Positions 1-5,724 of a DNA stretch of 18,606 nucleotides are shown piece by piece (positions within the stretch are counted from its first letter, which is position 1; each line of letters starts with the position of its first letter). The stretch is taken from NCBI GenBank assembly GCA_934149115.1, contig CAKPDW010000024.1, positions 1 to 18,606 on the forward strand. Direction: 5' to 3'. This DNA is from an uncultured Clostridia bacterium. Lineage in GTDB: Bacteria; Bacillota; Clostridia; TANB77; CAG-508. The notes below the pieces were generated by a model that was not told the origin of the DNA, searched no databases, and saw nothing but the letters and a program-made list of their open reading frames with translations. The position numbers and the translations under genes were made by a program.

Positions 1-514
1 AAATAAAATATTTTCATAACCACTTTCAAATAAGTTTTATTATTTTGCAAGGCACATGAGCTTTTACATTCCGAGGCATACGAAGGTACATCACAGAAAT
101 TAAAAGTGAAATGTAACACAACAAAATGATGAAAATTAATACTAGCTTTCAAATAAAATATTTTCATAACCACTTTCAAATAAGTTTTATTATTTTGCAA
201 GGCACATGAGCTTTTACATTCCGAGGCGTACGAGGGTACGTCGCAGGAATTAAAAGCGAAATGTAACACAGCAAAATGATGAAAATTATTTGAAAGTCAC
301 ATGAGCTTTTATATTCCGAGACATACGAGGGTACGTCGCAGGAATTAAAAGCGAAATGTAACACAGCAAAATGATGAAAATTAATACCAACTTTCAAATA
401 AGTTTTATTATTTTGCAAGGCACATGAACTTTTATATTCCGAGGCATACGAAGGTACATCACAGGAATTAAAAGCGAAATGTAACACAGCAAAATGATGA
501 AAATTATTTGAAAG
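1..514. repeat. Array of palindromic MITE-like repeats
   Basis: Four copies of an 86-bp core occur at 53-138, 203-288, 298-383 and 421-506. Two copies (173-296 and 391-514) are complete 124-bp elements bounded by imperfect inverted arms of about 26 bp, starting CTTTCAAATAA and ending TTATTTGAAAG. The copy at 53 lacks its right arm end and the copy at 298 lacks its left arm. Extra left-arm fragments lie at 1-22 and 146-172. Each core folds on the minus strand into a long hairpin: GCTTTTA-ATTCC pairs with GGAAT-TAAAAGC, and inside it CGTAC pairs with GTACG. Most differences between copies are C/T changes that keep G-U pairing. No transposase is present, so these would be non-autonomous elements. 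The array continues beyond the left edge. No clear target duplication was found. Confidence 0.85.
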
Positions 515-519
515 GCAAC

Positions 520-714
520 AAAAAAAGTTATCTATAGCCCACTCAGGGACGAAAGATAACTCCGCGGTTCCACCCTAATTGATCTAAAAAGACCCACTTA
601 ATTAAAACAAATACTCAGAAGTTCCATCCAATACCCTCCAACACTGGATTCCACCATCCCAGCTCTCTAGCGAAAGAAAAGTAAATTCATTCTTCATCAC
701 CGTACTATTAATAT
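520..714 (-). ncRNA. T-box riboswitch leader (gene outside window)
   Basis: The minus strand has the T-box core GGGTGGAACCGCGG (562-575). It is followed by a terminator whose arms AGTTATCT and AGATAACT (554-561 and 526-533) pair perfectly before a run of seven T. Upstream lie the stem I signatures AGAGAG and a CTGG..CCAG apical hairpin, plus a GAG kink-turn strand at 614-616. The tetranucleotide GAAC (621-624) precedes the TTCTGAG strand, so Asn (AAC) is the favoured specifier, with Glu (GAA), Gly (GGA) or Phe (UUC) possible in other registers. T-boxes sense uncharged tRNA and control synthetase, amidotransferase, amino-acid biosynthesis or transport genes. The regulated gene must lie left of position 1, beyond the repeat array. 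Confidence 0.92.
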
Positions 715-720
715 AGAAAC

Positions 721-749
721 ATTTTAATACGACAAACAAAAAAAGTCAA
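721..749 (-). promoter_or_regulatory. Sigma-A promoter of the left T-box leader
   Basis: On the minus strand, TTGACT (744-749) and TAAAAT (721-726) are 17 bp apart. The predicted start near 714 lies just upstream of T-box stem I. Confidence 0.75.
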
Positions 750-843
750 TACAAAAAACAATTAAAAAAACAACCCCCCAACAAGATCAATTCCCAACAA
801 TTTCTATTCATGTTATGTAAATCATTTTTCAATCAATTTTCGC

Positions 844-910
844 TGTGGATAAAGTGGATAACTCTGTTAATAATCTATTTAGTTGTTCTTTTTCGACAAA
901 GTTATTCACA
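844..910. promoter_or_regulatory. Cluster of DnaA-box-like sites with a Spo0A box
   Basis: Within 67 bp there are TGTGGATAA (844-852, perfect DnaA box in reverse), the abutting AGTGGATAA (853-861, one mismatch), TTATTCACA (902-910, one mismatch) and TTTCGACAAA (891-900), the reverse complement of an ideal Spo0A box. An inverted repeat TCACAT-ATGTGA (906-921) overlaps the last DnaA site. The rest of 740-1166 holds no gene, only A/T runs and a 12-bp palindrome, ATATAGCTATAT (1130-1141), just before the next gene. The cluster could be a replication-related site or a sporulation-linked control region. Gene orientation to the right argues against a bidirectional origin here. Confidence 0.45.
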
Positions 911-1166
911 TACACATGTGAGTATCTTTTACTTTTAACTTATTTTTATTTTTTATGTGTACAGTAAATTTGTTTGCCTACGCTAGTTACACTACCTCAT
1001 TATAAACTCATTGAAAAGATTTTTCCTATTTATGTCTAAAACATTTTTTTAGAAAATCTAGAAAGTTTTTTTTCTATTTTAATATATTTTTATTAAAAAA
1101 GTGCTTCTAATGTAATATTATATTTTTCGATATAGCTATATTATTTTTTTATTCGGAGGTGTATAT

Positions 1167-1973
1167 ATGAAAAAAAATATTAAAATTCTTTTAACTTCCA
1201 CTGCTTTATTTTCTTTGGCAACCGCAACTTTTGTATATGCAACCAATTCAAGCATATCACAAGATAAAGTTTCAGCAACTCCAAAAGCAGTAAGTTCTGC
1301 TAGTATTTCTAAAAGTACAGAAATATTTAGTGAATTAAATTCATCATCAGAAAAAATAAATTCACAAGTAACTCATGATGATATGCAGAACAAAGATTTT
1401 TATTCTATTGAAAATTCAAAATATCTTATTAATTTAGATACAGATAATAATTTAGCTGGAATCTACAGTAAAACGATTTCTTCAACTTCTGAAGTATCAA
1501 CAGCAGATAAAACAACTGCACAAAATTATATAGTTAATAAATACAAGGAATTAAACTTGCCTTCAACATATGAATTAAATTATTTAGAAAAATTTGATGA
1601 TTTAATTTGGCAAGCAAATTTTGAGAAAAATTATAACGGAATATATAATAAATATGAATCTGTAAAAGTATTCTTTATACCAGATTCTGATGAAATTGTT
1701 TCATTAACAGTATTTAATGAAAGTGCTACATCTAGCACAGTAAATACAAGTAAAGAAGACGCAGAATCTACAGCTGTACAAAACCTAGGAATTAATTCTT
1801 CTGATATCGTATCTGCTAACTTATCAATGGAAAAAGCAAATAAATTCTATGATAATAACAACGCCGATACCTCTGTACACCCTACTTGGGTAATTCAATC
1901 ATCAGACAATTCACTTATCTATGTAGATGCTGAAAGTAACAAAGTAATTGGAGGTGATTCTATAAATGAATAA
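1167..1973 (+). CDS. Secreted protein with PepSY/YcdB-like domain
   Basis: This 268-residue protein starts at an ATG 7 bp after GGAGGTG. It has a clear signal peptide (residues 1-25, MKKN basic end, hydrophobic core, VYA cleavage) and no lipobox. A Ser/Thr/Lys-rich stretch follows to about residue 75. The rest has the alternating strand/helix pattern of PepSY-like modules, ending in a W241...YVDAES...VIGG motif. The C-terminal half lines up by eye with the extracellular half of the ECF sigma protein encoded at 2579-4015 (ELxL, the NxY..VKV strand, the TSKEDAxxxA / VSKEEALKIL helix, and the final W...DAE..). Its stop overlaps the start of the next gene by 8 bp and its end carries that gene's RBS, so the two are translationally coupled. 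Likely role: an extracellular inhibitor, chaperone or ligand-binding partner. The function is not known, and the family call is from pattern only. Confidence 0.6.
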   Translation: MKKNIKILLTSTALFSLATATFVYATNSSISQDKVSATPKAVSSASISKSTEIFSELNSSSEKINSQVTHDDMQNKDFYSIENSKYLINLDTDNNLAGIYSKTISSTSEVSTADKTTAQNYIVNKYKELNLPSTYELNYLEKFDDLIWQANFEKNYNGIYNKYESVKVFFIPDSDEIVSLTVFNESATSSTVNTSKEDAESTAVQNLGINSSDIVSANLSMEKANKFYDNNNADTSVHPTWVIQSSDNSLIYVDAESNKVIGGDSINE

Positions 1974-2574
1974 AAAAATAATATCACTAACACTTATTCT
2001 TTTAATAGTTTTCACTGTATTTTCTACTACTTGTCATGCATCAGCAAGTGCAAAAGTATTTTCAAGTAGTAAAAGTTCTTATTACAACAATTGTGGTACT
2101 TATGCAATAAAAGGTCTTGGAAACTTAGGTTATTCTTGTACATCAAGTCTTGGAGCAATAACAAGAGATTCAATGCTTGCATGGATTAATAATACAGGTA
2201 ATGGATATGCAATGTATGTTCATACTTTTGGTGGTTCTGGATATTTTAATGATTACTATGGTTATTCTATAACAAGTTCAATGATTTCTGGAAATTGGGA
2301 TTTTGTATTTATAGATTCTTCTCATAGTGCAGCAGATGCTACATTAGCAAATGCATTTCACACAACAGGTTATACCAGTAGATGTTTCTTAGGATGGTAT
2401 AATGCTGTATATACTCAAAATGCAGATACTTTTGGATATTATTTCTGGCTAACTTATGTAGGACATAGTTCAGTAAGAAACGCAGCATTAAATGCAGCAT
2501 CTATGGTCCCTGGTTCAGGAACAACACCTATAAGATTATATGGAAGTACAACATATACAGGAGTAGCTAGATAA
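1966..2574 (+). CDS. Secreted caspase-fold-like protein, apparently lacking the catalytic Cys
   Basis: This 202-residue protein has a signal peptide (about 1-27, cleavage near CHA-SA). The start is fixed by GGAGGTGAT (1950-1958) inside the preceding gene. The mature part resembles the C-terminal subdomain of secreted caspase-like (clan CD) proteins. A strand ends in YVHTFGGSG (H86 in the place of the catalytic His). WDFVFIDSSHSAAD follows at the site where such enzymes have D-A/S-C. Then come ANAFHTTGY and CFLGWYNAV, and an FW..YVG..SVRNAALNAA helix. At the usual Cys position the residue is Ser119, so the protein is either inactive, Ser-dependent or only a distant homologue. The overlap with the upstream gene suggests that the two proteins act together at the cell surface. 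The convergent sigma-factor gene begins its stop codon 5 bp away. Family assignment is by remembered pattern, not by search. Confidence 0.5.
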   Translation: MNKKIISLTLILLIVFTVFSTTCHASASAKVFSSSKSSYYNNCGTYAIKGLGNLGYSCTSSLGAITRDSMLAWINNTGNGYAMYVHTFGGSGYFNDYYGYSITSSMISGNWDFVFIDSSHSAADATLANAFHTTGYTSRCFLGWYNAVYTQNADTFGYYFWLTYVGHSSVRNAALNAASMVPGSGTTPIRLYGSTTYTGVAR

Positions 2575-2582
2575 CTAGCTAC
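2563..2582. terminator. Palindrome shared by two convergent gene ends
   Basis: GTAGCTAG and CTAGCTAC (8 bp, perfect) flank a 4-base loop. The palindrome covers the last codon and stop of the plus-strand gene and the stop of the minus-strand gene. CCCCTTTT follows on the plus strand, giving a weak terminator shape there. The minus-strand side has no T run. Confidence 0.4.
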
Positions 2583-4015
2583 CCCTTTTGTTCAACTTTT
2601 TCGCCTTCTACATTAATCATATTTCCATCCTCTGCATCTATCCATACTACTTTATTTTCATCAATTGCTTTCCATACTTTTCTTATTATTTTTTTCTTTT
2701 TATTGATTTTATTATAATCTATTGTATTTTCAGTTAATTCCTCATTTACATCTGATACATCTATATCTACTGCCAAATTTACATTTTCAATTGCAAGTTC
2801 AACATCATTAATATCCATTCCATTCTCATGTAAAATCTTCAATGCTTCTTCTTTAGAAACCTTAACCTCTGTATCTTCATAATCATAGTCTAATACACCA
2901 ATATTCAAAATCTTATTATCTTTTATTGTAACTTTAGCTCTTTGGTACTCATTAAAAATATCACCATACTTTTTAGCATATTCTACAAATTTAATATCAC
3001 CATTATCTTCTTCTGATGCTAAATCATATCCATCAATCAATTTTAATTCATTTAAAACATTTACACTATAATCAACAGTATTATCTAAATTAGAATCATA
3101 ATAAGCATACATAGCTATTTTTTCAGTAGTAGCACTAATAGCTAACCTACATATATCATCTTCTACAATCCAACAAATATCATCTAACTGATAATCATTT
3201 CTCAAATGCAAATCACTTTCAGTAATACTCACATCAACGCCAAGAATTTTCAAATATTCATTAATCTTTACACACGCATCACTTCTAGAAACAATAGCAT
3301 TCTCATCTGAAATATCAGAAACGACATTAGTAACATTAAAACTTTCTTTTCTAAAGTTATCCTTCAACAATCTCCATGTAGCATATGAAAATCCACCAAT
3401 CAAACCTAAACATACACAAGAAACAATCACAATTTTCAATGCTTTCTTAAATCCATACTCTCTAGCAATTTCAGGATAATTTTCTACAATCTTATGTTTA
3501 ATTTTATTTCTCACTCTAAACAATAAAGATTTCAAACTCAATTCAGATTTTCCCATAATTCTTGCAGCTTCTTTATAAGACAATCTTTTAGCATAAATCA
3601 AATTTATAGCTTTCAATTGCTCAGCAGAAAGTTCGCTGAAAATCTCACTTAATCTGTAATTGACATCACTTGAATCACATATATCAGTAAGCTCATCCTC
3701 ACCAATAATCTCCATTCTAGCAACAACTTTTTCTGTTTTCTCCTCATTTAAAAGCTCTTTTCTGAAATACTCTGCAATTACTTGATTAGCATTTGCTAAA
3801 ATAAAATTATAAAAAGAACTTTTATCCTTATTATAATAATCTATATTCCTATATACTTTAGCAAATGTTTCTTGTAATAAATCTTCTACATCAAACGTGT
3901 TATTAATTTTCACATAAATATAATTAAATAACTTATCATGATACTTATGATATATAACATCAAACTCAGTATCATTCCCACTTCTAATTTTCTCTACAAT
4001 ATTATAATCCTCCAT
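2579..4015 (-). CDS. Membrane-tethered ECF-type sigma factor with extracellular sensor domain
   Basis: This 478-residue protein is more than twice a normal ECF sigma factor. Residues 8-88 form sigma region 2 (FDVIYHKYHDKLFNYIY, DVEDLLQETFAKVYRNI). Residues 121-175 form region 4 with its helix-turn-helix (LSYKEAARIMGKSELSLKSLLFRVRNKI given in part). A single transmembrane helix spans about 192-214. The remaining 260 residues would lie outside the cell and end in W448...WIDAEDGNM. This outer part aligns by eye with the secreted protein at 1167-1973. The layout suggests a one-protein signal receiver: an outside domain that senses a ligand or the partner protein, controlling a sigma unit held at the membrane. 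Release would probably need proteolysis or a conformational change. The start ATG follows AAAGGAAAGAG. Sigma-family assignment is firm; the sensing role is inferred. Confidence 0.85.
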   Translation of the reverse strand: MEDYNIVEKIRSGNDTEFDVIYHKYHDKLFNYIYVKINNTFDVEDLLQETFAKVYRNIDYYNKDKSSFYNFILANANQVIAEYFRKELLNEEKTEKVVARMEIIGEDELTDICDSSDVNYRLSEIFSELSAEQLKAINLIYAKRLSYKEAARIMGKSELSLKSLLFRVRNKIKHKIVENYPEIAREYGFKKALKIVIVSCVCLGLIGGFSYATWRLLKDNFRKESFNVTNVVSDISDENAIVSRSDACVKINEYLKILGVDVSITESDLHLRNDYQLDDICWIVEDDICRLAISATTEKIAMYAYYDSNLDNTVDYSVNVLNELKLIDGYDLASEEDNGDIKFVEYAKKYGDIFNEYQRAKVTIKDNKILNIGVLDYDYEDTEVKVSKEEALKILHENGMDINDVELAIENVNLAVDIDVSDVNEELTENTIDYNKINKKKKIIRKVWKAIDENKVVWIDAEDGNMINVEGEKVEQKG

Positions 4016-4145
4016 TATATCTCTTTCCTTTCTCGCACATTTTCAACAAAAAATACAAATTTTTAAAAATTTTTTAATTTTTTTTCATTTTTGCGCAACT
4101 TTTTGCTAAAAACTTTCGTTAATATTTATGTAAGGATTTTTTATT

Positions 4146-4778
4146 ATGATTACTATTTTTATGTTTTATGAAAAATTAGAATATTTAATCAACTTATCCA
4201 ACTTGGTTATCACAGCAAATTCAAATATACAAATACTAGGTTTTGGAAACGGCCTTACAAAATTCGGCATAAAATTTTGCAAGGATTATAAACCTGATGT
4301 AATAATTAGTGATAACAAATTCAAAATATCTCTTGATGTATATTTAGATTACAAACATCTAAACCTAAATATTTTCAATGCAGATATACATACCATAAAC
4401 ATAATATGTAATCGATTAAAAATGCTTTCACTAAATACTTATCATTCACATAAATTAGATTCATCAAATTATAAGAAAAATACTTTTAATGAATTATTAT
4501 CTCTTAGATTTAATCCTAGTCTATGTGGAACCAAGTATTTACTCGATTGTATCGCACTTGCAAAGGAAAATCCATATTCGCGAGTGAGTCAAAAAAAGTT
4601 CACTGATTACTTTGGATGGCTATCTCACAAATATCGTACCCCTACTCAGACGATAGTATGGAATATCCGAACATCAATCGGCGATATGTATAGAATAATC
4701 GAATTCAGAAAATTTCGTAATAAAATTGAACTATTCTTTACATATCAATCAGTTATTAACTCTTTTAGGTTATTTTAA
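4146..4778 (+). CDS. Spo0A-like protein with degenerate receiver
   Basis: This 210-residue protein has two domains. Residues 1-95 look like a decayed response-regulator receiver: the GxGxGLTKFGIKFCKDYKPDVIISD pattern resembles the second helix and third strand of a receiver, ending at D56. The N-terminal acidic pair and the conserved Lys are not evident. Residues 113-190 match the DNA-binding domain of Spo0A in layout: F..LLSLRFNPSLCGTKYL, then an HTH region with SHKYRTPTQTIVWNIRTSI, where R175 stands in the place of the conserved IRHAIE arginine. It is therefore probably a phosphorylation-independent regulator that binds Spo0A-type boxes. A TAAGGA RBS (4131-4136) supports the start. It is transcribed away from the sigma gene. 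Its last codons lie in a 10-bp direct repeat that flanks an inserted element. Confidence 0.65.
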   Translation: MITIFMFYEKLEYLINLSNLVITANSNIQILGFGNGLTKFGIKFCKDYKPDVIISDNKFKISLDVYLDYKHLNLNIFNADIHTINIICNRLKMLSLNTYHSHKLDSSNYKKNTFNELLSLRFNPSLCGTKYLLDCIALAKENPYSRVSQKKFTDYFGWLSHKYRTPTQTIVWNIRTSIGDMYRIIEFRKFRNKIELFFTYQSVINSFRLF

Positions 4779-4877
4779 TAGGTGTAACTTGGATTATGAA
4801 TAATTTTATCTTCAAACAAAAATCGGAGATTAAATTATCACCCACTACACACATAATCCAAGTTTCCTATTTTAATA
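4771..4877. mobile_element. Small TIR element (MITE-like) with 10-bp direct repeats
   Basis: TATTTTAATA occurs as a direct repeat at 4771-4780 and 4868-4877. It exactly flanks an 87-bp segment with inverted ends: AACTTGGATTATG (4786-4798) against CATAATCCAAGTT (4852-4864), 13 of 13 matching, extended by an imperfect GG..-..CC at the tips. The left repeat contains the stop codon of the Spo0A-like gene. No coding capacity is present. A long hairpin RNA is the alternative explanation. Confidence 0.55.
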
Positions 4878-4883
4878 ATACAA

Positions 4884-4916
4884 AAAGAAACTTCAAATAT
4901 TACATGAGGTTTCTTT
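4884..4916 (+). terminator. Hairpin, likely terminator of the Spo0A-like gene
   Basis: AAAGAAACTTCA and TGAGGTTTCTTT pair over 12 bp with one G-U. The plus-strand T tail is short. The minus strand also has a TTTTT tail, so it may act in both directions. Confidence 0.5.
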
Positions 4917-4942
4917 AAAAAATTTAATTATTACAGTGCAAA

Positions 4943-4996
4943 GCATACGAAAACGTATGCGACAAAAGCTCCAACTTAATTCAAGTTGGAGCTTTT
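4943..4996. terminator. Two adjacent hairpins, possible bidirectional terminator
   Basis: The first hairpin is GCATACG-AAAA-CGTATGC (4943-4960). The second is AAAAGCTCCAACTT (4964-4977) with AAGTTGGAGCTTTT (4983-4996), a perfect 14-bp stem. Both strands end in CTTTTG rather than a long T run. Positions 4779-5097 contain no gene, only this series of hairpins. Confidence 0.5.
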
Positions 4997-5046
4997 GCTT
5001 ATCCGTAATTACTCTCTAGCTAAAATAAAAAAATTATTTTCAGCCA

Positions 5047-5078
5047 TGGAAAAAGGCATACACAATAGTGTATACCTT
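5047..5078 (-). terminator. Rho-independent terminator of the orphan gene
   Basis: The minus strand reads AAGGTATACAC-TATT-GTGTATGCCTT followed by TTTCC, starting 20 bp after the stop codon at 5098. Confidence 0.8.
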
Positions 5079-5097
5079 CAACTAAAAATTAATCTTA

Positions 5098-5523
5098 TTA
5101 ACGTCGAACTGTTTTAAGAGTCAATCCATCTATACAAAACAGTATATCTGGAAAAATCTCTTTAATATCATCATGTGGTGAAGCTAAAACAGCCTTATAT
5201 AAGGCATCATATGGTTCATCTACTCCAAAATAGATTTTCTTTACAGGAAAAAGCTTAGCAATTACTTTCCCTATAAAAAATTTCTGCATTCTTCCATAAA
5301 TACGTGTACTTCTAGGTAAACAAGAATCCAGATAATCAAGTGTAATGTTGTAGGTTAACCAATTGTTTACTGAGTATTCTCTTCTGTCAAACATCAAAAA
5401 TGAACTATAATGATCAACTACCATATCAGAAATAAACTCTATGAGCTTCTCTCTACTACTAAAAGTAATAGCTCCTTCAATCATTAAAGTCCGGTAAACA
5501 GTTTCATACGCCCACATCTTCAT
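5098..5523 (-). CDS. Hypothetical protein, 141 residues
   Basis: The family is not recognised. The product looks soluble and mostly helical with aromatic-rich stretches (WAYETVYRTLM, SVNNWLTYNITLDYL), and it has no signal peptide, no transmembrane segment and no clear metal or catalytic motif. A final basic TVRR tail follows a hydrophobic DILFCIDGLTL strand. It is transcribed alone: a near-consensus sigma-A promoter lies upstream, AGGAGGT sits 8 bp before the start, and an intrinsic terminator follows. This makes it a real, probably well-expressed gene. A second ATG two codons later is an alternative start. Confidence 0.8.
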   Translation of the reverse strand: MKMWAYETVYRTLMIEGAITFSSREKLIEFISDMVVDHYSSFLMFDRREYSVNNWLTYNITLDYLDSCLPRSTRIYGRMQKFFIGKVIAKLFPVKKIYFGVDEPYDALYKAVLASPHDDIKEIFPDILFCIDGLTLKTVRR

Positions 5524-5554
5524 TTTTAGTACCTCCTATTTTTTTGATATCCTT

Positions 5555-5583
5555 ATTATACAACTTTTTTAAGGCTAAGTCAA
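5555..5583 (-). promoter_or_regulatory. Sigma-A promoter of the orphan gene
   Basis: TTGACT (5578-5583) and TATAAT (5555-5560) are separated by exactly 17 bp on the minus strand, upstream of AGGAGGT. Confidence 0.8.
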
Positions 5584-5676
5584 TTTTTTCCATTTTTTAC
5601 ATTTCATAATTTACTTCGTAACTATAGCAAAATCAGATATTTATGTCATCTTTTTCATTGGTACAACAACTTAGTG

Positions 5677-5707
5677 CAAAAAAAGAGCACACATTCAAGT
5701 GTACTCT
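5677..5707 (-). terminator. Terminator of the scaffold/GGGtGRT operon
   Basis: The minus strand reads AGAGTACAC-TTGAAT-GTGTGCTCT followed by TTTTTTT, 17 bp past the stop codon. Confidence 0.85.
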
Positions 5708-5724
5708 AAGTTTATCAAATATTA

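Noticed and set aside
176..487. Open frame of 103 codons on the minus strand with repeated FNSCDVPSYxSEYKSS
   Set aside because: It lies wholly inside the palindromic repeats, changes frame between copies, has no RBS, and its repeat is explained by the hairpin structure.
1..514. CRISPR-like array
   Set aside because: Units are 86-124 bp with irregular spacing (150, 95, 123) and no unique short spacers; no cas genes nearby.
740..1166. Complete chromosomal origin
   Set aside because: Only three DnaA-like boxes, no dnaA/dnaN, and head-on orientation of most genes to the right; kept only as a finding about the site cluster.
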